Assembly: GCF_030317145.1 (NCBI RefSeq) | Contig: NZ_JASZYE010000003.1 | Span: forward strand, 1 to 64,000 | Reading direction: 5' to 3' | Length of the DNA: 64,000 bases | Source of the DNA: Variovorax flavidus | GTDB taxonomy: Bacteria > Pseudomonadota > Gammaproteobacteria > Burkholderiales > Burkholderiaceae_C | Shown: piece by piece, positions 49,350 through 57,876 of the stretch | How the letters are laid out: every line of letters begins with the position of its first letter | Position numbering within the stretch: the first letter of the stretch is position 1 | Notes under the pieces: model-generated | What the model was told of the DNA's origin: nothing | What the model saw: the letters and a program-made list of their open reading frames with translations, nothing else | Database searches by the model: none | Position numbers and translations under genes: made by a program

Positions 49350-50276
49350 ATGCCAAAGTCCGGCACTGAAGAGATCTCCCTGCAGCAGCTCCGGGCCCTC
49401 GCGGCCGTTGCCGAATCGGGCAGTTTCACGCTGGCGGCGGAGAGCCTGCAGCTCACGCAACCCGCGATCAGCCACCTGATCAAGCGCATGGAGCACGAAC
49501 TCGGTCAGCCCCTGGTGGTGCGCGGCCGCCGCATCCGCATGACCAACGCGGGCGAGATGATGGTCGACACGGCCGTGCGCGCGCTTCGGCTGATCGATGA
49601 ATCGGTCGACGCGTGCCGGTCGCAATCGCAGCTTCGGGAGGGACGCGTGGTGCTGGCGGTGGGCCACCTCACGGCGGGCGCGCTGCTGCCGCCATTGCTG
49701 AGCCGCTTCTCGCAACAGCATCCCTCGCTGGCGACCGCGCTGCTCGACAGCACGGCGGAACAGATGATCTCGCGGATCCTCTCGCAAGAGGCCGACCTGG
49801 GCTTCGGGTCGGACATCGGGCAGAAGCATTCCGAGTTGGCGACAGAGCCGTTGTTCACCGAGCGCATGAGCCTTTTCGTGCGCGACGACCATCCGCTGGC
49901 GCAGCGGGTGGTGATCGATGCAAAGCACCTGGACGCGCTGCCCTTCATCCACGTGAACCCGGACGCCAACATCTGGCGCTCCGTCAGCCGGCAGTTGTCG
50001 AGCGTGGCCAACGTGTACCCGCGCGTGGTGCATCACGTGTCGATGCTGTCGACGGCCTTCGGGCTCATCCAGTCGGGTGCGGGCGTCTCGCTGCTGCCAC
50101 GCTACGTGGAGGTGCTGATGCCCGGCAACCTGCGGGCGGTGGCGGTGACGCGCCCCACGCTCGAATACCCGGTCGTCGCCGTAAGGCTGGCGAAGCATCC
50201 GCTCAACCCTGCCGCCAGGGCATTCCTGGCCATGGCCCGGCAGCACATGAAGCCAACCCGCATCTCCAGGCCCTGA
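49350..50276 (+). CDS. LysR-family transcription regulator
   Basis: 308 residues. The N-terminal winged helix is LQQLRALAAVAESGSFTLAAESLQ (cut here) with the recognition helix TQPAISHLIKRME. The remainder is the periplasmic-binding-like effector domain. It faces the Bug-ggt unit and most likely controls it and itself. The convergent tctA terminator lies right after its stop. Confidence 0.92.
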   Translation: MPKSGTEEISLQQLRALAAVAESGSFTLAAESLQLTQPAISHLIKRMEHELGQPLVVRGRRIRMTNAGEMMVDTAVRALRLIDESVDACRSQSQLREGRVVLAVGHLTAGALLPPLLSRFSQQHPSLATALLDSTAEQMISRILSQEADLGFGSDIGQKHSELATEPLFTERMSLFVRDDHPLAQRVVIDAKHLDALPFIHVNPDANIWRSVSRQLSSVANVYPRVVHHVSMLSTAFGLIQSGAGVSLLPRYVEVLMPGNLRAVAVTRPTLEYPVVAVRLAKHPLNPAARAFLAMARQHMKPTRISRP

Positions 50277-50278
50277 AT

Positions 50279-50304
50279 GAAAAACGGCACCCGAAGGTGC
50301 CGTT
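50279..50304 (-). terminator. rho-independent terminator for tctB-tctA
   Basis: On the minus strand AACGGCACC-TTCG-GGTGCCGTT is followed by TTTTC. It lies about 27 bases past the tctA stop and just after the convergent lysR stop; no T run exists on the plus strand. Confidence 0.85.
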
Positions 50305-50330
50305 GAGAGAGCGAGGGGTGCGCCTGGCGA

Positions 50331-51848
50331 TCAGGCCTCTTCCTCGTGGAAGGCTTCCTCGCGCTTGGACTTCACGGCCGGCAGCAGCACGATGATCAAC
50401 AGCAGCAGCGCAGCAGCCAGCAGGCCTGCCGAGATCGGACGGGTGACGAACACGATCCAGTCGCCGCGCGACAGCAGCAGCGCACGGCGCAGGTTCTCTT
50501 CCATCATCGGCCCCAGGATGAAGCCCAGCAGCAGCGGCGCAGGTTCGCATCCCAGCTTGAAGAAGCTGTAGCCGATGAAACCGAAGATCGCCACCATCCA
50601 GATGTCGAAGGTGTTGTTGTTGGTCGAGTACACCCCGATCGCGCAGAACAGCACGATGGCCGGGAACAGGAACTTGTAGGGCACCGACAGCAGCTTGATC
50701 CACATGCCGATCAGCGGCAGGTTCAGGATGATGAGCATCGCATTGCCGATCCACATCGAGGCGATCAGGCCCCAGAAGAGTTCGGGGTTGCTGGTCATCA
50801 CCTGCGGGCCGGGCTGGATGTTGTGGATGGTCATCGCACCCACCATCAGCGCCATCACCGCGTTGGGCGGAATGCCCAGCGTCAGCAGCGGGATGAAGGA
50901 GGTCTGCGCGCCGGCGTTGTTGGCCGACTCGGGTGCTGCGACGCCGCGGATGTTGCCCTTGCCGAAGGGCACTTCGCCCGGATGCAGCTTGGTCTTCTTC
51001 TCGATGGTGTAGGCCGCGAAGGCCGCCAGCAGCGCACCGCCGCCGGGCAGGATGCCGAGCGCCGCGCCGAGGGAGGTACCGCGCAGCACCGCAGGCAGCA
51101 TGCGCTTGAAGTCTTCCTTGGTCGGGAACAGGCCGGACACCTTGGCGGTGAACACTTCCCGCTCGTGCTCGGGGCGCGACAGGTTGGCGATGATTTCGCC
51201 GTAGCCGAACACACCCATGGCGATGGTCACGAAGCCGATGCCGTCGGTGAGTTCAGGGATGTCGAAGCTGAAGCGCGCGACGCCCGAGTTCACGTCGGTG
51301 CCGACCAGACCCATCAGCAGGCCCAGCACGATCATCGCGATGGCCTTGAGCAGCGAGCCCGAAGCCAGCACCACGGCGCCGATCAGGCCCAGGATCATCA
51401 GCGAGAAGTATTCGGCCGGACCGAACTTGAAGGCCAGTTCGGTCAGCGGCGGTGCGAAGGCCGCCAGGATCAGCGTGCCGACGCAACCTGCGAAGAACGA
51501 ACCCAGGCCGGCAGCTGCCAGCGCCGGGCCGGCCCGCCCCTTCCGGGCCATCTGGTAGCCGTCGATGACGGTCACCACGGACGACGATTCACCGGGCAGG
51601 TTGACCAGGATGGCGGTGGTGGAACCGCCGTACTGCGCGCCGTAGTAGATGCCGGCCAGCATGATCAGCGCCGACACGGGGGGCAGCGCGTAGGTGGCGG
51701 GCAGCAGCATCGCGATGGTCGCGACGGGGCCGATGCCCGGCAGCACGCCGATCAGCGTGCCCAGAATACAACCGACCAGGCAGTACAGCAGGTTGGTGAA
51801 GGTGAAGGCGACGCCAAAACCCAGCGAGAGATTGGTAATGAGATCCAT
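50331..51848 (-). CDS. tctA: tripartite tricarboxylate transporter large membrane subunit TctA
   Basis: 505 residues, about 12 hydrophobic segments. The conserved GVLPGIGPVATIAMLLPATY (TctA motif) and YGGSTTAILVNLPGE are diagnostic. GAGGA stands before the ATG. It forms the secondary transporter with TctB and a Bug receptor. It follows tctB by ten bases. No receptor gene is in its own operon. Confidence 0.94.
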   Translation of the reverse strand: MDLITNLSLGFGVAFTFTNLLYCLVGCILGTLIGVLPGIGPVATIAMLLPATYALPPVSALIMLAGIYYGAQYGGSTTAILVNLPGESSSVVTVIDGYQMARKGRAGPALAAAGLGSFFAGCVGTLILAAFAPPLTELAFKFGPAEYFSLMILGLIGAVVLASGSLLKAIAMIVLGLLMGLVGTDVNSGVARFSFDIPELTDGIGFVTIAMGVFGYGEIIANLSRPEHEREVFTAKVSGLFPTKEDFKRMLPAVLRGTSLGAALGILPGGGALLAAFAAYTIEKKTKLHPGEVPFGKGNIRGVAAPESANNAGAQTSFIPLLTLGIPPNAVMALMVGAMTIHNIQPGPQVMTSNPELFWGLIASMWIGNAMLIILNLPLIGMWIKLLSVPYKFLFPAIVLFCAIGVYSTNNNTFDIWMVAIFGFIGYSFFKLGCEPAPLLLGFILGPMMEENLRRALLLSRGDWIVFVTRPISAGLLAAALLLLIIVLLPAVKSKREEAFHEEEA

Positions 51849-51858
51849 GGTGTCGTCC

Positions 51859-52347
51859 TCAGCCCGTGATGAAGGTAGGCCAGACCTGGATCTGCAGCTT
51901 CAGTGCCCAGATGAAGGCGATGTAGCTGCCGACAGCCAGAACCGTGGCAAGAATCAGCACGTTGCGCAGGTTGAACTCACTGCCCGCCAGGCTGGAGATG
52001 ATCACCAGCGCATAGATCGCGATGATCATGCCCATGGCCGGCACGCCGATGCTCGGCAGACCGCCGAGCAGCAGGCCGAAGGCAAGGTTGGCGCCGATGA
52101 TGTAGACCACCTGCTTCCAGGCCCATTTGCCGATCGGCTCGCCGTCCTCGGTCTCGACCGTGAGGCCGGTGAACATGATGGCGAGGCCGATGATGGCCAT
52201 CAGGATGCCGAGCATGAGCGGGAAGTATCCCGGCCCCATGCGGGCGCCGTTGCCGACGTTGTACGTCGTCGCGCCCCATGCGAATGCGACTCCGACGACG
52301 GTGAACATCACCCCCGAGAAGAAGTCTTTTTGACTCTTGATTTTCAC
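51859..52347 (-). CDS. tctB: tripartite tricarboxylate transporter small membrane subunit TctB
   Basis: 162 residues, four transmembrane segments, starting KIKSQKDFFSGVMF as TctB does. A GTG at 52347 with GGAGA seven bases before it is favoured over a GTG four codons earlier at 52359, because the family begins there. The MGPGYFPLMLG motif is typical. The 120-base region to the gspE-like stop on the right should hold the promoter. Confidence 0.9.
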   Translation of the reverse strand: MKIKSQKDFFSGVMFTVVGVAFAWGATTYNVGNGARMGPGYFPLMLGILMAIIGLAIMFTGLTVETEDGEPIGKWAWKQVVYIIGANLAFGLLLGGLPSIGVPAMGMIIAIYALVIISSLAGSEFNLRNVLILATVLAVGSYIAFIWALKLQIQVWPTFITG

Positions 52348-52467
52348 GAACGTCTCCACGAAGAAATTTCGATCGGAGATTGTGTGGTCAGGCAGAAGTC
52401 AGGCGAATGTGGATTCCACTAACCGGCGGATCAGGGTATTCCCGGGACCTGGCAGCGCCAACCCCGG

Positions 52468-54255
52468 CTACTCCAGGGGGGGCGTTGCGCTCAAGACCTC
52501 TTCGATCGTGGTGACACCCTCTGCGACGCGGAGCGCGCCGGCCAAGCGCAGGGGCCGCATGCCGTCGGCGACGGCTTGCCGCCTGAGCGAGACCATGTTC
52601 GGCTCCTTGGTGACCTCGCCCTTGAACGCCTCGGTGATGCTGAGCAGTTCGTACAGGCCCATGCGGCCCATGTAGCCCGTCATGCGGCAGTCGACGCAGC
52701 CAACGGGCTTGTAGGCGCGCACCGAACCGTTGATCTGCCACGGCGAGACGAACTCGGCGAGCTTCTCCCGCGTCACCGACTCGTCGGGTTCCTTGCAATG
52801 CGCGCACAGCGTACGCACCAGACGCTGGGCGAGCACGCCGAGCATCACCGCGTTGATCAGGTATGACGGCACGCCCAGCTCCATCAGCCGCGTGATCGCG
52901 CTGGGGGCGTCGTTGGTGTGCAGCGTGCTGAAGACGAGGTGGCCCGTCAGTGCCGACTGCACCGCCATCTCGGCAGTCGCGAGGTCGCGGATTTCGCCGA
53001 CCATGATGATGTCCGGGTCCTGGCGCATCAGCGCTCGCAGGCCCTCCGTGAATCCGAAGTCGAGTTGCGGCTGCACCTGCGTCTGATTGAACGAGGGTTC
53101 GATCATTTCGATCGGATCCTCGATCGTGCTCACGTTGACCTCTTCGGTCGCGACACGCTTGAGCGTCGAATACAGGGTGGTCGTCTTGCCCGAGCCCGTC
53201 GGGCCGGTCACCAGGATGATGCCGTGCGGCCGCGTCACGAGTTGCTCCCAGCGCCGCGCATCGTGCTGCGCGAAGCCGAGCGCGTCCAGGTCCTTCACCG
53301 CCGTGTCCGGATCGAAGATCCGCATCACCATCTTTTCGCCGAAGGCCGTCGGCAATGTCGACAGCCGCATTTCGACCTCGTCGCCGCGCATGTTGCGGGT
53401 CTTGATACGGCCATCGAGCGGCCGGCGCTTCTCGACCACGTCCATGCGGCCGAGCAGCTTGATGCGCGCGACCATCGCGTTCATCACGCCCATCGGCATC
53501 TGGTAGGCGGGATGCAGCACGCCGTCGATGCGGAACCGGATCACGCCCTGGTCGCGGCGCGGCTCGAGGTGGATGTCGCTGGCGCGCTGGTCGAAGGCGT
53601 ACTGCCAGAGCCAGTCGACCACCTGCACGACGCTCTGGTCGTTGGCGTCGAGCTGCTTGTTGCTCTTGCCGAGCTCGACGAGCTGTTCGAAGCTGGCCCC
53701 GCCCGTGTTGCCGCCCGCTTTCTGCGCGGCCCGCACCGACTTGGCCAGCGCGAAGAACTCGGCCGTGTAGCGCTGGATGTCCGTGGGGTTCGCGACCACG
53801 CGACGCACCGACCGGCGCGACTGGCGCTCGACCTCGGCGATCCAGTCGGTGAGGAAGGGCTCGGCCGTCGCGACCACGACTTCGCTCGGCGTGACCTGCA
53901 CCGGCAGCACCTTGTGGCGCTCGGCATAGGCCGCGCTCATGGTGTCGGCCACCTTGCCCACGTCGACCTTGAGCGGATCGATGCGCAGGTAGGTCAGCCC
54001 CGCGCGGCCGGCCAGCCACTGCGTGAGCATCTCGAGATCGAGAGGCTTGCCGTCGCTCTCGCGCGTCATCGCGACGTTCGCCAGCCGCACCAGCGGGGCC
54101 TGCCGGCTCTCGGCCTGGGCGCAGCGCGCCAGCGTGCGCTTGGCTTCCACCGGCGAGATCACCCCGTCCTTCGCCAGCCATTCGATCAGGTGGCGCAGGT
54201 CGAGCGGTCCCTCGTGGCGGGAAGCGGCAGATGCGGCGACGGAGACAGCGCTCAT
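52468..54255 (-). CDS. GspE/PilB-family secretion or pilus ATPase
   Basis: 595 residues. The N-terminal half (to about residue 200) is the GspE N-domain. The motor has Walker A GPTGSGKTT near residue 350, an aspartate box (STIEDPIEM) and Walker B DIIMVGEIRD near 415. A C-terminal zinc-binding stretch CAHC...CVDC separates the two lobes. It powers type II secretion or type IV pilus assembly. No other gsp or pil genes are in the window, so the partner machine is elsewhere. It starts eight bases after the upstream gene. Confidence 0.9.
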   Translation of the reverse strand: MSAVSVAASAASRHEGPLDLRHLIEWLAKDGVISPVEAKRTLARCAQAESRQAPLVRLANVAMTRESDGKPLDLEMLTQWLAGRAGLTYLRIDPLKVDVGKVADTMSAAYAERHKVLPVQVTPSEVVVATAEPFLTDWIAEVERQSRRSVRRVVANPTDIQRYTAEFFALAKSVRAAQKAGGNTGGASFEQLVELGKSNKQLDANDQSVVQVVDWLWQYAFDQRASDIHLEPRRDQGVIRFRIDGVLHPAYQMPMGVMNAMVARIKLLGRMDVVEKRRPLDGRIKTRNMRGDEVEMRLSTLPTAFGEKMVMRIFDPDTAVKDLDALGFAQHDARRWEQLVTRPHGIILVTGPTGSGKTTTLYSTLKRVATEEVNVSTIEDPIEMIEPSFNQTQVQPQLDFGFTEGLRALMRQDPDIIMVGEIRDLATAEMAVQSALTGHLVFSTLHTNDAPSAITRLMELGVPSYLINAVMLGVLAQRLVRTLCAHCKEPDESVTREKLAEFVSPWQINGSVRAYKPVGCVDCRMTGYMGRMGLYELLSITEAFKGEVTKEPNMVSLRRQAVADGMRPLRLAGALRVAEGVTTIEEVLSATPPLE

Positions 54256-54263
54256 GGATGGAA

Positions 54264-55007
54264 TCAGGTCTGAGGTTTGAACACTCGCAACCACTTGGGT
54301 GCAGGGAGGCCCCAGCGAGTCTGGATGGTTTGAGCGCGGTCGGCAAGCGCCGGGCGCTTGGGGCGGCTGGCGGTGCGCTGGCCGACCACCACGGTGTTGC
54401 CCTCGCGCGTCGGCTTGAAAGCCCAGACCGCTTCCTCGCCGAACGCGGCGGAGATCTTCTCCAGGCTGCGCTCGTAGCTGGACGACCGCCCGAACAGGTT
54501 GACCGTCATGCAGCCGTCGTCGGTCAGCAGTGCGCGGCAGTCTGCATAGAAATCCTCGCTGTCGAGTACGGGCGCGGCGGCCTCGTGGTCGTACAGGTCG
54601 ACCTGCAGCGCATCGACCGTGCCCAGCCACTGCGCCTTGCGGATCTCCGCGGCCGCATCGGCCACCACCACCTGAAGCTTTCCGTCATCGGCCGGCAGCT
54701 TGAACCAGCCCCGGCATGCGGCGACCACCTGCGGATTGAGCTCGATCGCCGTCGTGCGCATGCGCAGCGTCTTGCGGCAGAACTTGGTGAGGCTCGCCGC
54801 GCCCAGCCCCAGCTGCATTGCGTGGCGCTTGGGGACGCTGGCGGCATCGACGAACAAGAGCCACGCCATCATGCGCTGCACATATTCGAGTTCGATCTCG
54901 AAGGGCGCATCGAGCTTCATCGAGCCCTGCACCCACTCGGTGCCCAGATGCAGATAGCGCACGTCTCCCCAATCGGAGAAGTTGACCTCGGGAAGGGAGA
55001 CCTTCAT
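54264..55007 (-). CDS. spermidine synthase-like methyltransferase-fold protein
   Basis: 247 residues. It has the Rossmann-like core of polyamine aminopropyltransferases: MQLGLGAASL in place of the GGGDG cofactor motif, TAIELNPQVV, DALQVDLYDHE and DDGCMTVNLFG. The changed glycine loop and short C-terminus suggest it is not a classic SpeE. It overlaps the deoxyinosine-glycosylase gene by four bases (ATGA). Confidence 0.82.
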   Translation of the reverse strand: MKVSLPEVNFSDWGDVRYLHLGTEWVQGSMKLDAPFEIELEYVQRMMAWLLFVDAASVPKRHAMQLGLGAASLTKFCRKTLRMRTTAIELNPQVVAACRGWFKLPADDGKLQVVVADAAAEIRKAQWLGTVDALQVDLYDHEAAAPVLDSEDFYADCRALLTDDGCMTVNLFGRSSSYERSLEKISAAFGEEAVWAFKPTREGNTVVVGQRTASRPKRPALADRAQTIQTRWGLPAPKWLRVFKPQT

Positions 55008-55537
55008 GGAATGACCAGATACCTTTCAAACACCTCACGCCACGCCTGGACCTTGCGCTCGAAGCTCCACGACGCGTTGGCCGGGCTCGACGAAGGCAAG
55101 CGATGGACCGGCACACCCAGCGTGCGCGTGTGTCGCGCATGCCGGAAACTCTCGCCGCCGTTGTGGGCGATCGCCGCCAGCTTCGGCAGATGAAGGCTCG
55201 CGATGTCGTTGACCACCGCGTCGCGGATCGCGGAATCGAGACTGCCCTCCCGCTCGCAACTGGCGTACACGTCCCACACGCCCAGACCGCGGTCCAGCAA
55301 CCACTTGCTACGCTTTTGATAGCTGCCTTCGCCCGCTGGAAGCGGGTTTCCGGGCCACAGGGCCTGCAATATTTTCCAGAAGTGGTTCTGCGGGTGCGCA
55401 TAATACTGCTGCTGCGCGATCGACCGGGCTCCTGGAAAGCTGCCGAGTATCAACAAGGCGGTGTTGCCAGAAACGATTGGCGCAAGCCCCGTGAGCACAG
55501 CCTTCGCGTCGCCTGGGCGCAAAGCTGGCTTATCCAT
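55004..55537 (-). CDS. DNA-deoxyinosine glycosylase / uracil-DNA glycosylase superfamily
   Basis: 177 residues. Motif one LGSFPGARS (31-39) and HPQNHFW (48-54, with Asn51) and motif two LPSSSPAN near residue 148 match the small hypoxanthine/uracil glycosylase family. It removes deaminated bases from DNA. First of a three-gene minus-strand unit ending in the GspE-like ATPase; the functional link is unclear. The start is taken at the first ATG, divergent from the MscS gene. Confidence 0.88.
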   Translation of the reverse strand: MDKPALRPGDAKAVLTGLAPIVSGNTALLILGSFPGARSIAQQQYYAHPQNHFWKILQALWPGNPLPAGEGSYQKRSKWLLDRGLGVWDVYASCEREGSLDSAIRDAVVNDIASLHLPKLAAIAHNGGESFRHARHTRTLGVPVHRLPSSSPANASWSFERKVQAWREVFERYLVIP

Positions 55538-55584
55538 AACGCTTGCCGGTTCGCAGAAAAGCCGGCACCTGTGAGGAGAAGATC

Positions 55585-56412
55585 ATGAATACGGAAGCGA
55601 TCTGGATTTTCCTGACGACGCAAGGGGTGGATTTTGGCCTGAAAGTGATCGGCGCCCTGATCGCCTGGGGCATCGGCCGATGGCTCATCGGCCTCGCGCA
55701 GCGACTCGTGGGCAAGGCGCTCGAGCGCGGCAAGCGCATGGACCCGACGCTGAGCAACTACCTGGTATCAATCCTCGGCGTGGTGCTCAACATCGTCCTG
55801 ATCCTCGCGATCCTGGACATGTTCGGCGTCAAGACGACTTCGTTCGCGGTGCTGCTGGCCGGCGCCGGGCTGGCGATCGGCACGGCCTGGGGCGGCCTGC
55901 TCACGCACTTCGCGGCGGGCGTGTTCCTCCAGGTGCTGCGGCCCTACAAGGTCGGCGACTACGTGACGGTGGGCGGAGGCGTCAACGGCACCGTCAAGGA
56001 GCTGGGCCTGTTCGGCACGACGCTGGTCACGCCGGACAACGTCATCGCCACGGTGGGCAACAACAAGGTGCTGTCGGAAACGATCCAGAACTTCAGCCAC
56101 CTGCCATTCCGGCGGGTCGACACCACCGCGAAGGTGGCCAACGGCGTCGACGTGAACCAGGCCATCGAGTTGCTCAGGGCCGAGGTGAGCAAGATCCCCA
56201 ACGTCTCGACCGAGCAGCCGCCCGACATCGAGATCCTGCAGTTCACGCCCGAAGGCCCCCTGCTCGCCGTACGGCCCTACACGCACACGGACCACTACTG
56301 GCAGGTGTACTTCGACACCCATCGCGCGGTCGTCAAGACCTTTGGCGCGGCGGGCTACCCGACACCAGAAACACCGCTCGTGCGCCGGGCGGTCGGACCG
56401 GCAACCGCATAG
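55585..56412 (+). CDS. small-conductance mechanosensitive channel (MscS family)
   Basis: 275 residues. Three N-terminal transmembrane helices end in the pore helix FAVLLAGAGLAIGTAWGGLL, followed by the beta domain (PYKVGDYVTVGG, TTLVTPDNV). The length equals minimal MscS (286 in E. coli). It opens under membrane tension to release solutes. GAGGAG stands before the ATG. A bidirectional terminator follows at once. Confidence 0.93.
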   Translation: MNTEAIWIFLTTQGVDFGLKVIGALIAWGIGRWLIGLAQRLVGKALERGKRMDPTLSNYLVSILGVVLNIVLILAILDMFGVKTTSFAVLLAGAGLAIGTAWGGLLTHFAAGVFLQVLRPYKVGDYVTVGGGVNGTVKELGLFGTTLVTPDNVIATVGNNKVLSETIQNFSHLPFRRVDTTAKVANGVDVNQAIELLRAEVSKIPNVSTEQPPDIEILQFTPEGPLLAVRPYTHTDHYWQVYFDTHRAVVKTFGAAGYPTPETPLVRRAVGPATA

Positions 56413-56414
56413 CA

Positions 56415-56438
56415 AAAAACCCGCCGAGGCGGGTTTTT
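56415..56438. terminator. bidirectional terminator between MscS and 11-mer protein
   Basis: AAAAACCCGCC-GA-GGCGGGTTTTT lies between two convergent stops and has T runs on both strands. Confidence 0.92.
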
Positions 56439-56460
56439 CGTTTCGGCATGGAGCCGAAAG

Positions 56461-56805
56461 TCAGGGCTTCTCGCCCTTCTTGACGGCCTCGTTCTGGGCG
56501 GTGCCGGGGATCTTCTCGCCGATCTTGTCGCCGACCTTGCGCGTGCCCGCGGCGGCGTCGCTGGCCACGTTGTCGACGGCCTTGCCGGTCGCCTTGGCAC
56601 CCTTCTCGGTGGCCTTCACGGCCTTCTTGGTGCCGCTCTTGGTCGCGTCCCAAGCCTTCTCGGTGCCGCTCTTGGTGGCATCCCACGCCTTTTCGCCGGC
56701 GTTTTCGGCCTTTTGGGTGGTGCTTTGCGCACCTGCCGATCCGCCAATGCAGGCGAAGGCCAGGGCCACTGCGGCCGACAGGATGCGAACGTTGGATGAG
56801 GTCAT
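56461..56805 (-). CDS. exported protein with 11-residue LEA-like repeats
   Basis: 114 residues. A signal peptide (about 1-26, ending AGA-Q) is followed by seven tandem 11-residue units. The first two are identical, EKAWDATKSGT, and then they drift (KKAVKATEKGA, KATGKAVDNVA). Repeats of this length, rich in Lys/Glu/Ala, are typical of group 3 LEA (late embryogenesis) proteins, which fold into amphipathic helices on drying or stress. No cysteines remain after the signal. The ATG at 56805 has AAGGAGC upstream. Function here is not known. Confidence 0.7.
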   Translation of the reverse strand: MTSSNVRILSAAVALAFACIGGSAGAQSTTQKAENAGEKAWDATKSGTEKAWDATKSGTKKAVKATEKGAKATGKAVDNVASDAAAGTRKVGDKIGEKIPGTAQNEAVKKGEKP

Positions 56806-56929
56806 TGGAAAGCTCCTTGTATGAGTTGGAGTGACTGGCTCGCCACTGTGATGCAACGACTGCACAAGGTCAAAGGATGACACCAAAAACCGTTGCGCCG
56901 CATGCATGAATCCAAGTCGGGCGCTTTGC

Positions 56930-57790
56930 CTACGCCGGGCGCGGGCGTTCGGCCGACACGCCGATCAGCGCCGACAGACGAGGCAGGGCCGCGACGGCGT
57001 TGCGAGTGGTCGCTTCGGCCAGCGCTGCCGCGTCGATTCCGCGCAGGCCGGCCACCACATCGGCGATTCGGGGCAACTCGCCCGGTTCGTTGCGCCCCTG
57101 CGGCTCGCCCGCATCGCGCTCGGCCTGCGTCCGGTAGAGCCAGTGCGGCTGGATATCGGGCGAATCCGTTTCCATCACCATCGCCTCCAGCGGCAAGGTC
57201 GCCGCGAGCCGGCGCAACTGCAGTGCGCGTTCGAAGGTCACTGCCCCGCCGAAGCCCAGCTTGAGGCCGAGGTCGATGCAGGCCTGCGCCTGCTGCGCGC
57301 TCCCGTTGAAGGCATGCGCGATGCCGCGCCACTTTTGCCCCGGTGCCACTTGCCGCAGGTGCTTCAACACCTTGTCGACCGAGCGCCGCACATGAATGAT
57401 CACCGGCAGTTCGTGCTTGCGCGCAAGTTGCAACTGAGTGTGAAAAAAATGCTCCTGCTTGTCCGCGTCGAGCCCTTCGACGAAGAAGTCCAGGCCGATT
57501 TCCCCGACCGCCACCAGGCGGGGGTCATCGCGCCGCCGGGCGAGTTCCGCGTCGAGCAGGGAGAGGTGCTCGTCCAGCGCATCGCCCGTGCACATCGGAT
57601 GGATCCCGAGCGCGTAGGCATCGCCCTGAAGATGCGCGAGCTCCCGCACCGCCGCAAAGTTGGAGGCGGCCACCGCGGGAATCACGCAAAGCGCCACGCC
57701 CCGAAGCTGCGCACGGGCCCGGACCTGGGGCATTTCGGCGCCGAATTCGGGCGCATCGAGGTGGCAATGGGTATCGACGAAGACGGCCAT
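56930..57790 (-). CDS. tatD: TatD-family metal-dependent DNase
   Basis: 286 residues. The metal site starts DTHCHLD at the N-terminus; GEIGLDF, IIHVRRS, HAFNGS and ETDSPDIQP carry the other ligands. TatD proteins are 3'-5' exonucleases with roles in DNA repair or apoptosis-like turnover; this one could also be the YcfH/YjjV-type paralog. It starts divergently from the protease gene, 87 bases apart. Confidence 0.92.
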   Translation of the reverse strand: MAVFVDTHCHLDAPEFGAEMPQVRARAQLRGVALCVIPAVAASNFAAVRELAHLQGDAYALGIHPMCTGDALDEHLSLLDAELARRRDDPRLVAVGEIGLDFFVEGLDADKQEHFFHTQLQLARKHELPVIIHVRRSVDKVLKHLRQVAPGQKWRGIAHAFNGSAQQAQACIDLGLKLGFGGAVTFERALQLRRLAATLPLEAMVMETDSPDIQPHWLYRTQAERDAGEPQGRNEPGELPRIADVVAGLRGIDAAALAEATTRNAVAALPRLSALIGVSAERPRPA

Positions 57791-57876
57791 CGACCGATGA
57801 TGCCCGAACGGATGCACAGCCGCGGAAAGCGTGCTACCGTGCCTCCTCAAGCGTTCTCTTTTGCCGGAGGTGCCCG

